NCBI RefSeq assembly: GCF_023534745.1
Contig: NZ_JAMHJQ010000005.1
Coordinates: 563,717-627,716, forward strand
Source of the DNA: Streptomyces sp. 35G-GA-8
GTDB taxonomy: Bacteria > Actinomycetota > Actinomycetes > Streptomycetales > Streptomycetaceae
Direction: 5' to 3'
Length of the DNA: 64,000 nt
Shown: one piece after another, positions 8,046-16,272 of the stretch
Layout of the letters: every line of letters begins with the position of its first letter
Numbering within the stretch: position 1 is the first letter of the stretch
The notes under the pieces: model-generated
What the model was told of the DNA's origin: nothing
Databases searched by the model: none
Seen by the model: only the letters and a program-made list of their open reading frames with translations
Position numbers and translations under genes: made by a program

Positions 8046-8534
8046 TCAGAGCGCGCGGTGCATGATGTGCAGCCCGACATAACCGTGCTCCGGGTGCAGG
8101 AAGCCCTCGGGGAGCGTGCCCACCACCTCGAAGCCGAGTGACCTGTACAGCTTCACCGCGTGCGTATTGGTCTCGACGACGGCGTTGAACTGCATCGCGC
8201 GGAACCCCGCCGCCCGGGCCCAGTCGATCGTGTACGTACAGAGCGCCCTGCCCACCCCGCGCCCCCCGTGCGCCGGGTCGACCATGTAGCTCGCGCTCGC
8301 GATGTGCGAGGCGTTGCCCATGTGGTTCCGGTTCATCTTCGCCGTGCCCAGGACCGTACCCGCGTCGTCGACGGCGACGACGGTACGGTTCGGGGGCGCG
8401 ACGAGCCACATGTCCCGCCCGTCGGTCTCACTGAGCCCGACGGGGTAGGTGAAGGTCTCGCCGGCGGCGGCGATCCGGTGGAAGAACGGCCAGATGGCGG
8501 GCCAGTCCTCGGTGGTGGCTTCCCTGATCAACAT
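8046..8534 (-). CDS. GNAT family N-acetyltransferase
   Basis: The 162-residue cytosolic protein has the GNAT fold in order: MLIREATTEDWPAIWPFFHRI at the start, the VVAVDDAGTVLGTAKM strands, the acetyl-CoA loop HGGRGVGRALCTYTIDWARAAG near residues 87-109, and NTHAVKLYRSLGFEVVGTL near 121-139. It resembles the phosphinothricin/amino-acid acetyltransferase branch, but the substrate is uncertain. The ATG at 8534 matches the usual family N-terminus, and an upstream extension would add unrelated basic sequence. The ribosome site is weak. Confidence 0.88.
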   Translation of the reverse strand: MLIREATTEDWPAIWPFFHRIAAAGETFTYPVGLSETDGRDMWLVAPPNRTVVAVDDAGTVLGTAKMNRNHMGNASHIASASYMVDPAHGGRGVGRALCTYTIDWARAAGFRAMQFNAVVETNTHAVKLYRSLGFEVVGTLPEGFLHPEHGYVGLHIMHRAL

Positions 8535-8583
8535 GGGGCCAGGATGCCCGTACGCGCACCGCGCCCGCCAGCGCTTTTGCGGC

Positions 8584-9645
8584 TCACGCCTCGGTGGCGG
8601 CGACGGCCGAGCGGAGTGGGGCGCCGGCGTCGTGGAGGCTTCTGAGCGCCTGGCGGTAGGAGGTGAGGAGGCTCGTCTCCAGATAGTCGATCCCGAGCTC
8701 CTGGCAGTAGCGCCGGACGACCGGCTGCGCCCGGCGCAGATGCGGCGTCGGCATGCTCGGGAACAGATGGTGCTCGATCTGGTAGTTGAGCCCGCCCAGC
8801 GCGAGATCGGTGAACCAGCCGCCGCGCACATTGCGCGAGGTGAGGACCTGGCGCCGGAGGAAATCGGGGCGGTCCTCGCCGGTCAGGGTGGGCATGCCCT
8901 TGTGATTGGGGGCGAAGATCGAGCCCAGATACAGGCCGAACAGGCACTGGTGGACAGCGAGGAAGGCCACCGCCTTGCCGGGCGGCAGGACGACGGACAG
9001 CGCGCCGAGATAGAGCGCGAAGTGAGTGAAGAGCAACAGGCCCTCCAGGCGCCGCTGTTTCAGCGACCGGTCCGCCAGCGCCCGTACCCCGGCCACATGG
9101 AGGTTGATGCCCTCCAACGCGAGGAGCGGGAAGAACAGATAGGCCTGTGAGCCGCCGATCAGCCGGGGCAGCCCCCTGGCCTCGCGCGCCTGGCCACGGG
9201 TCCACACCAGTACGTCGGGCTCGACGTCCGGATCCAGCTCCACATGGTTCGGATTGGCGTGGTGCCGGGAGTGCTTGTCCTGCCACCAGCCGTATCCCAT
9301 GCCGATACCGACGTTCCCGGCGATCCGGCCGGCCCAGGCGCTGGACCGGCGCAGCCGGAACACCTGGCGGTGGCCCACGTCATGCGCGACGAGAGCGACC
9401 TGTCCGAAGACGACGGCGAGAAACGCGGCGACGGCGAGCGTCCACCAGCTGTCACCGACAAGGGCGAAGGCCACCCAGCCGGCCGCGTAGAGCACGGCGA
9501 TGAGTGACATCCGCGCCAGGTAGTAACCGGGCCTCCGGCGCATCAGGCCGGCCGCGGTGATTTTCCTGGAGAGGCACGCGAAATCACTGCCCGCTTCCCG
9601 CCGCTTTTCGAGTACCGCGGGTTCGCCTGAGGGACGGATCGGCAT
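8584..9645 (-). CDS. Membrane fatty acid desaturase
   Basis: The 353-residue di-iron membrane desaturase has three histidine boxes: HDVGH at residues 88-92, HSRHH at 125-129 and QIEHH at 289-293. The Gln at the start of the third box is typical of the front-end/linoleoyl-CoA-like desaturase group. Hydrophobic segments near 44-85 and 200-245 anchor it. Such enzymes place a double bond into acyl chains and help adjust membrane fluidity. The cytochrome b5 domain found in some relatives is absent, so electrons must come from a separate ferredoxin or reductase not seen nearby. It has its own promoter region facing the PRC-barrel gene. Confidence 0.9.
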   Translation of the reverse strand: MPIRPSGEPAVLEKRREAGSDFACLSRKITAAGLMRRRPGYYLARMSLIAVLYAAGWVAFALVGDSWWTLAVAAFLAVVFGQVALVAHDVGHRQVFRLRRSSAWAGRIAGNVGIGMGYGWWQDKHSRHHANPNHVELDPDVEPDVLVWTRGQAREARGLPRLIGGSQAYLFFPLLALEGINLHVAGVRALADRSLKQRRLEGLLLFTHFALYLGALSVVLPPGKAVAFLAVHQCLFGLYLGSIFAPNHKGMPTLTGEDRPDFLRRQVLTSRNVRGGWFTDLALGGLNYQIEHHLFPSMPTPHLRRAQPVVRRYCQELGIDYLETSLLTSYRQALRSLHDAGAPLRSAVAATEA

Positions 9646-9792
9646 TCAGCCACGCCTTTCGGGTCGATCGCGACCGTCTTGAGCCGGCTGTGTTGATTTC
9701 GTACACCGACCGGGAATGTTTTTCGAGTGTAACCGTCCGCCACCCCGAACGGCGGATAAGCAGATGATAAGCGGAGGAGAGGCGAGTCGCTC

Positions 9793-10149
9793 ATGTTCGA
9801 AGCCGAGGACATCCGGGAGTACCGCGGCCACGATGTGGTCGATGGCGAGAAACGGAAGATCGGCTCGCTGGAAGCCATCTATGTCGACACCGCCACGGAC
9901 GCCCCGTCGTTCGCCACGGTCACGGTCGGTCTGCCCACGAAACGGCGGCTCGTCTTCGTTCCGCTCGCCGAGGCCACCGTCGGGCCGAATTACCTGAAGA
10001 TCCCGTGGGACCGGCAACTCGCCAAGAACGCCCCGTCGATCGATACCGACGGGGAACTGCTCGCCGAGGACGAGCCGCGGATCTTCGCCCACTACGGACT
10101 GCCCTACTCGACCGGCGCGCAGGGCGAGCGCCGGCTGGGCCGCCGCTGA
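9793..10149 (+). CDS. PRC-barrel domain protein
   Basis: The 118-residue soluble protein is one PRC-barrel domain, with the pattern DVVDGEKRKIGSLEAIYVDTATDAPSFATVTVG followed by FVPLAEATVGPNYLKIPWD. In actinobacteria such small PRC-barrel proteins are often stress-related and their partner is usually unknown. The C-terminal third is polar. The ATG is preceded by GGAGGAGAGGCGAG. It is divergent from the desaturase. Confidence 0.88.
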   Translation: MFEAEDIREYRGHDVVDGEKRKIGSLEAIYVDTATDAPSFATVTVGLPTKRRLVFVPLAEATVGPNYLKIPWDRQLAKNAPSIDTDGELLAEDEPRIFAHYGLPYSTGAQGERRLGRR

Positions 10150-10209
10150 GAAAAGCGGCGCGGAGCGCGGTGTGCGTACCGCGTCACGCGCCGCCGGGCC
10201 CGCTCGGGA

Positions 10210-11028
10210 TCAGGCGAGGTTTTTCTCGATATTCGCCAGATACGCGGGCATGAAGTGGTCCCGAATTCCGTCGGAGGCGGGCGCGAACAGATCGGCGGTA
10301 CGCCCCTTGATTCGGTCCTTGAGTCCGTCGATCAGCGGCATCCGGTCGTGGAGTACGCCGTCGGCGTCGAAATACCTGACGTGGTCCACATGGGTGAACA
10401 CCGGCGCCGGCGGGACCTGGGGCACGATGTCGTTGTTATTGACGAAGCGGTGGGTACGGCCCTTCAGCGCGGTGTTGTGCGCGGCGGCGAGCACCCGGTC
10501 GCAGGTGCGGGGCTGGCCGTATGTGCAGATGCCGTCGGCGAGGATCCTCGGCTCCTCGAAGCACAGCCGGCCACCGGCGAGCATGGCGAGGGCGCCGCCC
10601 AGGCTGTGCCCGGTGATCCACACCGTCTGTCCACCGGTACGGAATGTCTCGATGGCGGAGCGTACGTCCGGATACACCGACGCGAGTGCCCGGTGGAAGC
10701 CGAAGTGGACGAAGCCCTTGTTGCCAGGACCCGGCACGGGCGGGGTGTTGACGTCGGTCAGCCAGTCGCGGATCTCCAGCGGCTGGGTGCCGCGGAAGGC
10801 GGTAATGATCATCCGGTCGCTCGCGGCGACATACTCCTGGGTGTCCTCCAGGGGGAACGGCGGTTCATGGCGGGCCTCGACGTGCCGGAACCGGTCGAAC
10901 CCCCAGTCGGCGAGGACGCTCCGCACCTCGCCCTCCTCGCGGTAGGCGAGTTCCGCGGCCTTCGCCAGCCAGTAGGCGTGGGCCAGTTGATAACCGGTCG
11001 TCCGATGGTCGAGCGGGGCTACGGGCAT
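10210..11028 (-). CDS. Class 3 (fungal-type) lipase
   Basis: The 272-residue alpha/beta hydrolase has GHSLGGA with the nucleophile Ser at 142, the Asp likely at 200 (VNNNDIVPQ), and a His near 213-216 (FTHVDHVRYF). The segment VHFGFHRAL near 107-115 is also typical of class 3 lipases. No signal peptide is present, so it may act inside the cell or leave by a non-Sec route. It would hydrolyse acylglycerol-type esters; the chain length is unknown. A 24-base perfect palindrome at 11147-11170 separates it from the next gene upstream. Confidence 0.88.
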   Translation of the reverse strand: MPVAPLDHRTTGYQLAHAYWLAKAAELAYREEGEVRSVLADWGFDRFRHVEARHEPPFPLEDTQEYVAASDRMIITAFRGTQPLEIRDWLTDVNTPPVPGPGNKGFVHFGFHRALASVYPDVRSAIETFRTGGQTVWITGHSLGGALAMLAGGRLCFEEPRILADGICTYGQPRTCDRVLAAAHNTALKGRTHRFVNNNDIVPQVPPAPVFTHVDHVRYFDADGVLHDRMPLIDGLKDRIKGRTADLFAPASDGIRDHFMPAYLANIEKNLA

Positions 11029-11077
11029 GGCGAACCTCCGGGACGTACACGAACACGGGCGTGGGGTGACGCGTTCG

Positions 11078-11089
11078 ATGATTGATCAT
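11078..11089. promoter_or_regulatory. Small palindrome upstream of the lipase gene
   Basis: ATGATTGATCAT is a 12-base perfect dyad about 50 bases before the lipase start, in an AT-rich patch inside otherwise GC-rich DNA. The position suits an operator. No regulator family is assigned. Confidence 0.3.
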
Positions 11090-11146
11090 TCTCCGGACGG
11101 GCCCCGTCTCCGCGTTCACCCACGCGGGCGGCGCGTGGGAGCGCGA

Positions 11147-11170
11147 GGGCGTGTCTTCGAAGACACGCCC
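11147..11170. terminator. Perfect palindrome after the SnoaL-like gene
   Basis: The 24 bases are fully self-complementary around TTCGAA, with GGGCGTGT arms. It lies just downstream of the leftward SnoaL-like gene and ahead of the lipase promoter, so transcript termination is the simplest reading. There is no T-run. Confidence 0.55.
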
Positions 11171-11243
11171 CAGTCGCGTACCGGCTCGCCGCCCCGGCGC
11201 GCATGCCGGGCCCCGGCCGCCGTCGGCTCGTGTCGCCGCGCCC

Positions 11244-11723
11244 TCAGTCCGCCGGCCGCCGAGGAGCGGCAAGACGCTCCGTCGGACCCCCGAAGGACAG
11301 GAACAGCGACCGGGCGGCGAGCAGCCACTCGTCCCCGGCCTTGCGGAACGTGTCCTCGTAATGGCCGACATTCGCCGGTGGCCGGGGCGGGACGATGCCG
11401 CCGGTGTAGCCGTCGACCCGGTACGTGGCGAAGTACGAGGTGGCCGTGGCCGTGGTCGGGGAGTCCACGGTGACCAGGACGTTCGTACTCATGCGGAGCG
11501 AGCGCCGGTCCGCGGGCCGGGAGCCGAAGTAGGCGCGGAGCGCGTCGCGCCCCTCCACCCGGCGGCTGTCGTGGGCCCACTCCCAGACGCCGTCGGGCGT
11601 GAACAGGTCGGCGACCGTGCCCGGTTCCCCGAGGTCGAGCCGGCGGACGAACTCGGCGATCAGACGTTCACAGGCGCGCTCCGCGAGCAGACGTTCCAGG
11701 GGGCCGAGGGGTTGCGTGGTCAT
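11244..11723 (-). CDS. SnoaL-like / NTF2-like domain protein
   Basis: The 159-residue protein has the nuclear-transport-factor-2 cone fold. It begins with LLAERACERLIAEFVRRLDLGEPGTVADLFTPDGVWEW, followed by the typical GRDALRAYFGSRP and the beta strands ATATSYFATYRV. Relatives include polyketide cyclases, ring-hydroxylating subunits and many binding-only proteins, so the activity is open. Three in-frame ATGs occur close together; ATG-ACC at 11723 is preferred because the GGAG repeat upstream then sits at a workable distance. It is transcribed away from the methyltransferase/PIG-L operon, with a DasR-like site in the shared spacer. Confidence 0.8.
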   Translation of the reverse strand: MTTQPLGPLERLLAERACERLIAEFVRRLDLGEPGTVADLFTPDGVWEWAHDSRRVEGRDALRAYFGSRPADRRSLRMSTNVLVTVDSPTTATATSYFATYRVDGYTGGIVPPRPPANVGHYEDTFRKAGDEWLLAARSLFLSFGGPTERLAAPRRPAD

Positions 11724-11865
11724 CTCCATCTCCATCTCCTCTTCGTAGCAGCCGACGCGCCGTCGACGCCCGGCGTTTTCGGCGCGTACGGCCACCTCGG
11801 CCCCTCTCGGCCCACCTCGGCCAGCTGGGCCGAGGTGGCCGAAACTCGACGCCCCTTCGCCCAAT

Positions 11866-11899
11866 TGGTCTGGACCACATACGTGGTGACCGCTAGGGT
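11866..11899 (+). promoter_or_regulatory. DasR-like dre palindrome overlapping a promoter
   Basis: TGGTCTGGACCA at 11866-11877 matches 11 of 12 positions of the core TGGTCTAGACCA known for DasR, the GlcNAc-responsive GntR/HutC regulator of Streptomyces. A plausible promoter overlaps it: -35 TGGACC at 11871-11876 and -10 TAGGGT at 11894-11899, with a 17-base spacer. It would serve the operon starting at 11992. The promoter call is weaker than the palindrome. Confidence 0.55.
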
Positions 11900-11991
11900 C
11901 CCTGCCAGCCGACACCCGTACCGAGCACCCCCCGACCGGCCCCACCCTGCCCCGCTCCCGCAGTCGGCTCCGTACCAAGGACCGAAGTACC

Positions 11992-13194
11992 GTGATCGAT
12001 ATCGTTGTCGTACTCCGGGCCGAGGACGCCGTCCTCGACTTCCTGTCCGTACTCACCGACGACGGCGGTGGCGAGACCCGGGTGATCCTCGCCGATCGCG
12101 CCGAGACGCTGATCCTCGGCGCGGGCATGCGAGCGCCGGAACGCCTCGCCCTGATCGCGTCCCATGTCGGGCCCGTGACGGACGGCATCGCCTCACCGGG
12201 GCCCGAGGTACTCGCGACGCTCCTGCGCCGGGCCGCCGCCGGAGGGCCCTGCCGGATCTGGACCCATTCCCCCGCGGACAACCGGCGCAGCCGCGGGCGT
12301 CTCGGCCGTGACACCGCCCTCGCCCGCGCCGCCGACGCCGAGGACTCCGGCGCCGGCCTCACGGGGGCCGAGTTGCGGCACGCCGTCGGGTTCTCGCCGT
12401 ACCTTCAGATCCTCAGCGATCTCGACCGCCCGCTGGGGCCGGAACACATCGCCGCCAAGCTGGACTTCGTCAACGGCTCGTGCGGGCATCTGCTGGCCGA
12501 GACCGACCCCGAGTTAGTGGTGCAGACCCCCCGTGTCCCCGCCGCCGAGCGCTTCTTCGACACCGACCCCGATCAGCGTGAGCGGCTTTTCGCACTGCTC
12601 GCCAGCCTGGACGACGAGGCGGCGTCCGTGGTGGACCCCTGGGAGTTCGGCAGCTCGCGGTACGAGGCGCGCCGGCTGGACGCCACCGCGGCCTGGGTGC
12701 GGGAGCGATGCGCCGACCTCGGCTCCGGCTCCGCAGGCGCGCTCGTGGAAGTGGGGGCCTGTGAGGGGGCGCTGACCCGCCGGCTCGTCGCCGCCGGCTT
12801 CGCCGTACGGGCCACCGAGCCCAACGCGGTGTTCAGATCCAGGCTCACCGCCGCGCTCGCCGGCACCGACGCGGTCACAGTGGACGGCGCCGATCTCGCG
12901 GATCTGGCCAAGGAAGACGCTCCCCGTGCCACCGCGCACCTGCTGATCGAAATGCTCTACTACGGCCAGGATCTGGCGCTCCTCGACGATCTGGCCACGG
13001 ATCTCGTCTTCGTCGCCCTCGAACCCGATGCGCTGGCCTCACGCGTACGCCCCTGGCTGGAGCGGTCCGCCACCTGGCGTGCGGAAGAGGAGACCGTTCT
13101 CGTGCCGCCGCAGTTGGAGACGGTCTGCGCGGGACGCGCCTATCTGAGCAAGCGCGGCAGCGTGGGGCTGCTCCTGCGGCGTACGAACGGCTGA
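11992..13194 (+). CDS. NodS-like SAM-dependent methyltransferase with an extra N-terminal domain
   Basis: The 400-residue protein has two parts. The C-terminal half is a Rossmann methyltransferase resembling nodulation protein NodS: DPWEFGSSRYE at about 215-225, SAM-binding motif I VEVGACEGALTRRL at 253-266, and TEPN at 275-278. The N-terminal 190 residues are less clear; CRIWTHSPADNRRS at 87-100 recalls the zinc-His loop of PIG-L deacetylases, but the AHPDDE-type start motif is missing. NodS methylates an amine freed by deacetylation of a chitin oligomer. Here a true PIG-L deacetylase is the third gene of the operon, which fits the same order of chemistry. GTG start. Confidence 0.75.
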   Translation: MIDIVVVLRAEDAVLDFLSVLTDDGGGETRVILADRAETLILGAGMRAPERLALIASHVGPVTDGIASPGPEVLATLLRRAAAGGPCRIWTHSPADNRRSRGRLGRDTALARAADAEDSGAGLTGAELRHAVGFSPYLQILSDLDRPLGPEHIAAKLDFVNGSCGHLLAETDPELVVQTPRVPAAERFFDTDPDQRERLFALLASLDDEAASVVDPWEFGSSRYEARRLDATAAWVRERCADLGSGSAGALVEVGACEGALTRRLVAAGFAVRATEPNAVFRSRLTAALAGTDAVTVDGADLADLAKEDAPRATAHLLIEMLYYGQDLALLDDLATDLVFVALEPDALASRVRPWLERSATWRAEEETVLVPPQLETVCAGRAYLSKRGSVGLLLRRTNG

Positions 13195-13213
13195 CCGCCT
13201 GGGGAGACCGGAG

Positions 13214-13933
13214 ATGTGCGACATGTACGACCGCTGTGTCGGGCTGGGCTACCACTGCGAGTCCACCCATCAGATCCGCCGGATCACCGGCAATGACCGC
13301 GCGCACTTCTTCGACTGGCTCGATCTCGACTTCGAGTCCGTCGTGGAGACGATCGCCGGTGACTTCGCCGAGGTGCTGCGGCCCGGGATGGTCGAGCCGT
13401 TCAGCGACGGTCTCTGCGCGCTGGACCGGGGCTCCGACATCCGCTTCTTCCACGACTTCCACCCCACGTCGGGCACCGCGCTCACGCAGTCCGACATCGA
13501 CCGGCAGTTCGACGGCGTACGCGCCAAGTTCCGGGCGCTGGCCGACCGCTGGCGTACGCTCGCGCGGTCGTCGGCGCATGTGCTGTACGTCCACCACGAC
13601 GCCTTCGACGAACTCACCGCGGCCGATCTGCGCAGGCTGCGGCTGGTCATCGCGGCGGCGTATCCGCGCCACCGGTTCGATCTGCTCTGGCTGCGCCGTA
13701 CCCCGCCGCCGGACGGCGCCGCTCTCGGCCCGGGGATCGGCTGGGGCACGGTCGCGGCCGCCCCCGGGCGGTGGGAGGGCGACGACGCCGAGTGGGACGC
13801 CGCGTTCCGCGCTGTGCGCTTCGCCCCGCCGCCGCCCCCGCCCTCGCCCTCGCCCTCGACAGAGCCATCCGTATCGCCCGGAGCCTTCACGACGCCCATT
13901 CCGTCCGTCACCGACAGGAGCATGTCCGTATGA
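13214..13933 (+). CDS. DUF1796 family putative cysteine peptidase
   Basis: The 239-residue protein fits the DUF1796 group: the opening VGLGYHCESTHQIRRI with an early Cys, then AHFFDWLDLDFESVVETI and FFHDFHPTSG, and the mid-protein VLYVHHDAFDELT. The family is proposed to be papain-like, but its role is not established. The last 35 residues are a Pro/Ser-rich low-complexity tail. The ATG follows CTGGGGAGACCGGAG. The stop overlaps the start of the PIG-L gene as ATGA, so the two are translationally coupled. It lies between a methyltransferase and a deacetylase, suggesting a glycan or amino-sugar product. Confidence 0.75.
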   Translation: MCDMYDRCVGLGYHCESTHQIRRITGNDRAHFFDWLDLDFESVVETIAGDFAEVLRPGMVEPFSDGLCALDRGSDIRFFHDFHPTSGTALTQSDIDRQFDGVRAKFRALADRWRTLARSSAHVLYVHHDAFDELTAADLRRLRLVIAAAYPRHRFDLLWLRRTPPPDGAALGPGIGWGTVAAAPGRWEGDDAEWDAAFRAVRFAPPPPPPSPSPSTEPSVSPGAFTTPIPSVTDRSMSV

Positions 13934-14682
13934 CACCGCCCCCGCCCTCCACCGTGATCGTCTCCCCGCACTTCGACGACGCCGCGCTGTCACTCGCGGG
14001 TCTGATCCCCGCGCTCGACTCGCCAGTCACCGTCGTGACCGTGTACGGCGGCGCGCCCTGTCCCGGACAGGAGGTCTCCTGGTGGGACACCACCTGCGGC
14101 TTCTCATCCGGCGGCGAGGCACATCTCGCCCGCGTGGCGGAGGACACCCGGGCCTGTGCGCTGCTCGGGGTCGAGCGGGTCGTCCTGGGACATCCCGACG
14201 GTCCGTACGGGGACGGCGGCCCGCTCCATGAGATCGACACATATCTCGCCGATCTCGCCCCCGACACACGGCTGCTGCTTCCCCTGGGCACCAACCAGGC
14301 CGATCACACGAAGGTACGCGACCGTGCGCTGCGGGTCCTCGGCGAACTCGGCAGGCCGCTCCCCCTCATCTACGCCGACCTCCCTTATACGGGCCATCTC
14401 AAGGAGTGGGGCGGCCCGGAGACCGACACGGCCCTCGCCGGGGACGAGCACTTCGGATCCGCCTACCGGGAGATCGCGAGCCGCTACCGGACACGGGCCG
14501 TTCACGATCTGACGCTGTCCGACGAGCAGTGGGCGGCCAAGCGCGCGGTGGTGCTCTGTTACGCCTCGCAGTTGGCCCCGCTCGCCATCGACCACGGACG
14601 GGTGATGGCCCGGAGCGGGCCGCTGCGCGCCGAACGCGTCTGGGCCCTGGAGGAGGCCGAAGTCCCTGGAGAGCCCGGGTAG
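13930..14682 (+). CDS. PIG-L family deacetylase
   Basis: The 250-residue zinc-dependent deacetylase of the LmbE/PIG-L fold has SPHFDDAAL at residues 12-20, which supplies the zinc His14 and the catalytic Asp pair in place of the usual AHPDDE. HPDGPYGD lies near 88-95, and LGTNQADHTKVR with the third zinc ligand His126 at about 119-130. Family enzymes remove acetyl groups from N-acetylglucosamine-type sugars, as in mycothiol or glycopeptide biosynthesis. The missing Glu after the DD pair is a small deviation. The ATG overlaps the DUF1796 stop. Confidence 0.85.
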   Translation: MTPPPPSTVIVSPHFDDAALSLAGLIPALDSPVTVVTVYGGAPCPGQEVSWWDTTCGFSSGGEAHLARVAEDTRACALLGVERVVLGHPDGPYGDGGPLHEIDTYLADLAPDTRLLLPLGTNQADHTKVRDRALRVLGELGRPLPLIYADLPYTGHLKEWGGPETDTALAGDEHFGSAYREIASRYRTRAVHDLTLSDEQWAAKRAVVLCYASQLAPLAIDHGRVMARSGPLRAERVWALEEAEVPGEPG

Positions 14683-14803
14683 TACGCGCTTCGCCCCGTC
14701 CCGTCCGCGGCCTGACCGCGTGGGCGGGGCCGGGCGGGGCGCGCGGCACCCATCCGGGGGGCCGTGCACGCCCCCCGCGGCCCCGGCGGGTAGTAGACGA
14801 CCT

Positions 14804-15706
14804 ATGACCCGCAAGCGTTTCGGTGCGACGGAGCACAGACACCGGTTCCGGAGCCTGTATCGCTCGATCGCCATGTCCGCCGCCGTGCTCGCCTGGAACC
14901 GCGGGCGTGAGATGGAGCTGATACATCGGGCGATGAGCTTCGCCGCGCTCGGATTCCTTACTCTCGTGCCCCTGTTGATCCTCGTCGCCGCGGCCGACCC
15001 GGCGAGCGGTCAGGGGTTCGCCCGCTGGCTGGGCCAGGGGCTGGGGGTGTCGTCCTCCGCACAGGCGGAGATCCAGCAGTTGTTCGGCAGGCCGGGTCAG
15101 GCGTTGCAGCGTACGACGGCGTTCGGACTCGCCGCGCTGGCGGTGTTCGGGCTGACGTTCGGATCCGCCGTACAGACCGGTTACGAGCGGGTCTGGGAGC
15201 TGCCGACGGCGCGCTGGCACACCATGTGGCGCCATGTCCTGTGGCTGGCGGTGCTCGTCGTCTTCCTGCTGGCCTTCGTCAACACACCCGTCACCTCCGA
15301 GTCGGTCGTCGAGATCGTGTTCGCCACGCTGGGCGATCTGATCGGGACGTGTCTCTTCTTCTGGTGGTCTCAGCGGGTGCTTCTGGCGGGCCGCGTCCGC
15401 TGGCCGGCCCTCCTGCCGGGAGCCGTCGCGACCGCGCTGGGGCTGCTCGGGCTGCGGGTGTTCTCGCGCGTCGTCTTCTCCCCGCTGATCGCCGCGAACG
15501 CGGTCACCTACGGCCCGTTCGGAACGGTTCTGGTGATCCAGTCCTGGCTGGTCGGCGTCGGCTTCGTCGTCTACGGCGGCGCGCTGGTGGGCCGTCTCTT
15601 CCACGAGCACCGCACGCACAAGCGGATCCAGAGATATATCGACGCGGACGACGAGACGGACCGCGGCGACGGGACGGACCGGCCCGGCGAGGCCGGGGGC
15701 TCCTGA
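14804..15706 (+). CDS. YihY/BrkB-like membrane protein
   Basis: The 300-residue integral membrane protein has the YihY pattern: RAMSFAALGFLTLVPLLILVAAA near 43-65, the FGLAALAVFGLTFGSAVQTGYERVWELP block, and PFGTVLVIQSWLVGVGFVVYGGALVGR near the C-terminus. Six hydrophobic segments are visible. The family was once called ribonuclease BN in error; its transport role is unresolved. The last 30 residues are highly acidic and polar. The chosen ATG at 14804 gives the standard family N-terminus. A strong hairpin follows directly. Confidence 0.85.
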   Translation: MTRKRFGATEHRHRFRSLYRSIAMSAAVLAWNRGREMELIHRAMSFAALGFLTLVPLLILVAAADPASGQGFARWLGQGLGVSSSAQAEIQQLFGRPGQALQRTTAFGLAALAVFGLTFGSAVQTGYERVWELPTARWHTMWRHVLWLAVLVVFLLAFVNTPVTSESVVEIVFATLGDLIGTCLFFWWSQRVLLAGRVRWPALLPGAVATALGLLGLRVFSRVVFSPLIAANAVTYGPFGTVLVIQSWLVGVGFVVYGGALVGRLFHEHRTHKRIQRYIDADDETDRGDGTDRPGEAGGS

Positions 15707-15739
15707 GGGGCGTGCCGTTCGAGAACGGCACGCCCCTCA
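15704..15739. terminator. Hairpin between yihY and terB copy 2
   Basis: Arms of 17 bases, starting TGAGGGGCGTGCCG, pair perfectly across a very short centre and include the yihY stop codon. It sits between two convergent genes and so can serve both as a bidirectional terminator. No T-run follows. Confidence 0.75.
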
Positions 15740-15750
15740 GCTCATGACCG

Positions 15751-16206
15751 TCAGAGGTCGAACTCGCTCGGCGCGATGCCGACCGCGAAACAGGCCTCGC
15801 GGACGACCGCGCGCTCGCTCTCGTCGAAGTCGCCGTCGGCGCCGCCGATGACGATGCCGATCTGGATGACCGCGCGGGCCTCGGTGGGCTTCTTGGCGAC
15901 CTTCCCGATGGTCTGCAACACGCCGACCTTGCCGAAGTCGAAGTCGGCGGTCAGCTTCTGGCAGTAGTCGTTGAAGCGCGTCTGCAGATCGTCCGCGGGG
16001 AAGTTCTGCAGCACGTCGTTGGTCATGATCAGCGAGGCGACGCGCTGGCGCTCGGACGGGTCGATGGATCCGTCGGCCGCCGCGACCAGGGCGCACATCG
16101 CCATGCTGGCGTCACGGAAGGCGCCGCTCTTGAGATCGTTCTTCTTCGCGTTCAGCTGCGTCTGCATCGACGCGGCGGAATCCTTGATGCGGTCCCACAG
16201 GGCCAC
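15751..16206 (-). CDS. TerB family tellurite resistance protein (copy 2)
   Basis: The 151-residue TerB protein is very close to the copy at 727. It keeps AAADGSIDPSERQ and GGADGDFDESE, the acidic signatures of the family. The GTG start follows CCAGGAGACTCCAC and reproduces the N-terminus of copy 1 (ALWDR). It is the last gene of a TerD-TerD-TerB operon, the normal company for TerB, whereas copy 1 stands alone. The two copies are in inverted orientation, about 15 kb apart. Confidence 0.9.
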   Translation of the reverse strand: MALWDRIKDSAASMQTQLNAKKNDLKSGAFRDASMAMCALVAAADGSIDPSERQRVASLIMTNDVLQNFPADDLQTRFNDYCQKLTADFDFGKVGVLQTIGKVAKKPTEARAVIQIGIVIGGADGDFDESERAVVREACFAVGIAPSEFDL

Positions 16207-16272
16207 GTGGAGTCTCCTGGATAGTGAGGGTCGGGGGGTGATGGATGCCGGACGGGAGGTCCGGGGCACGGC

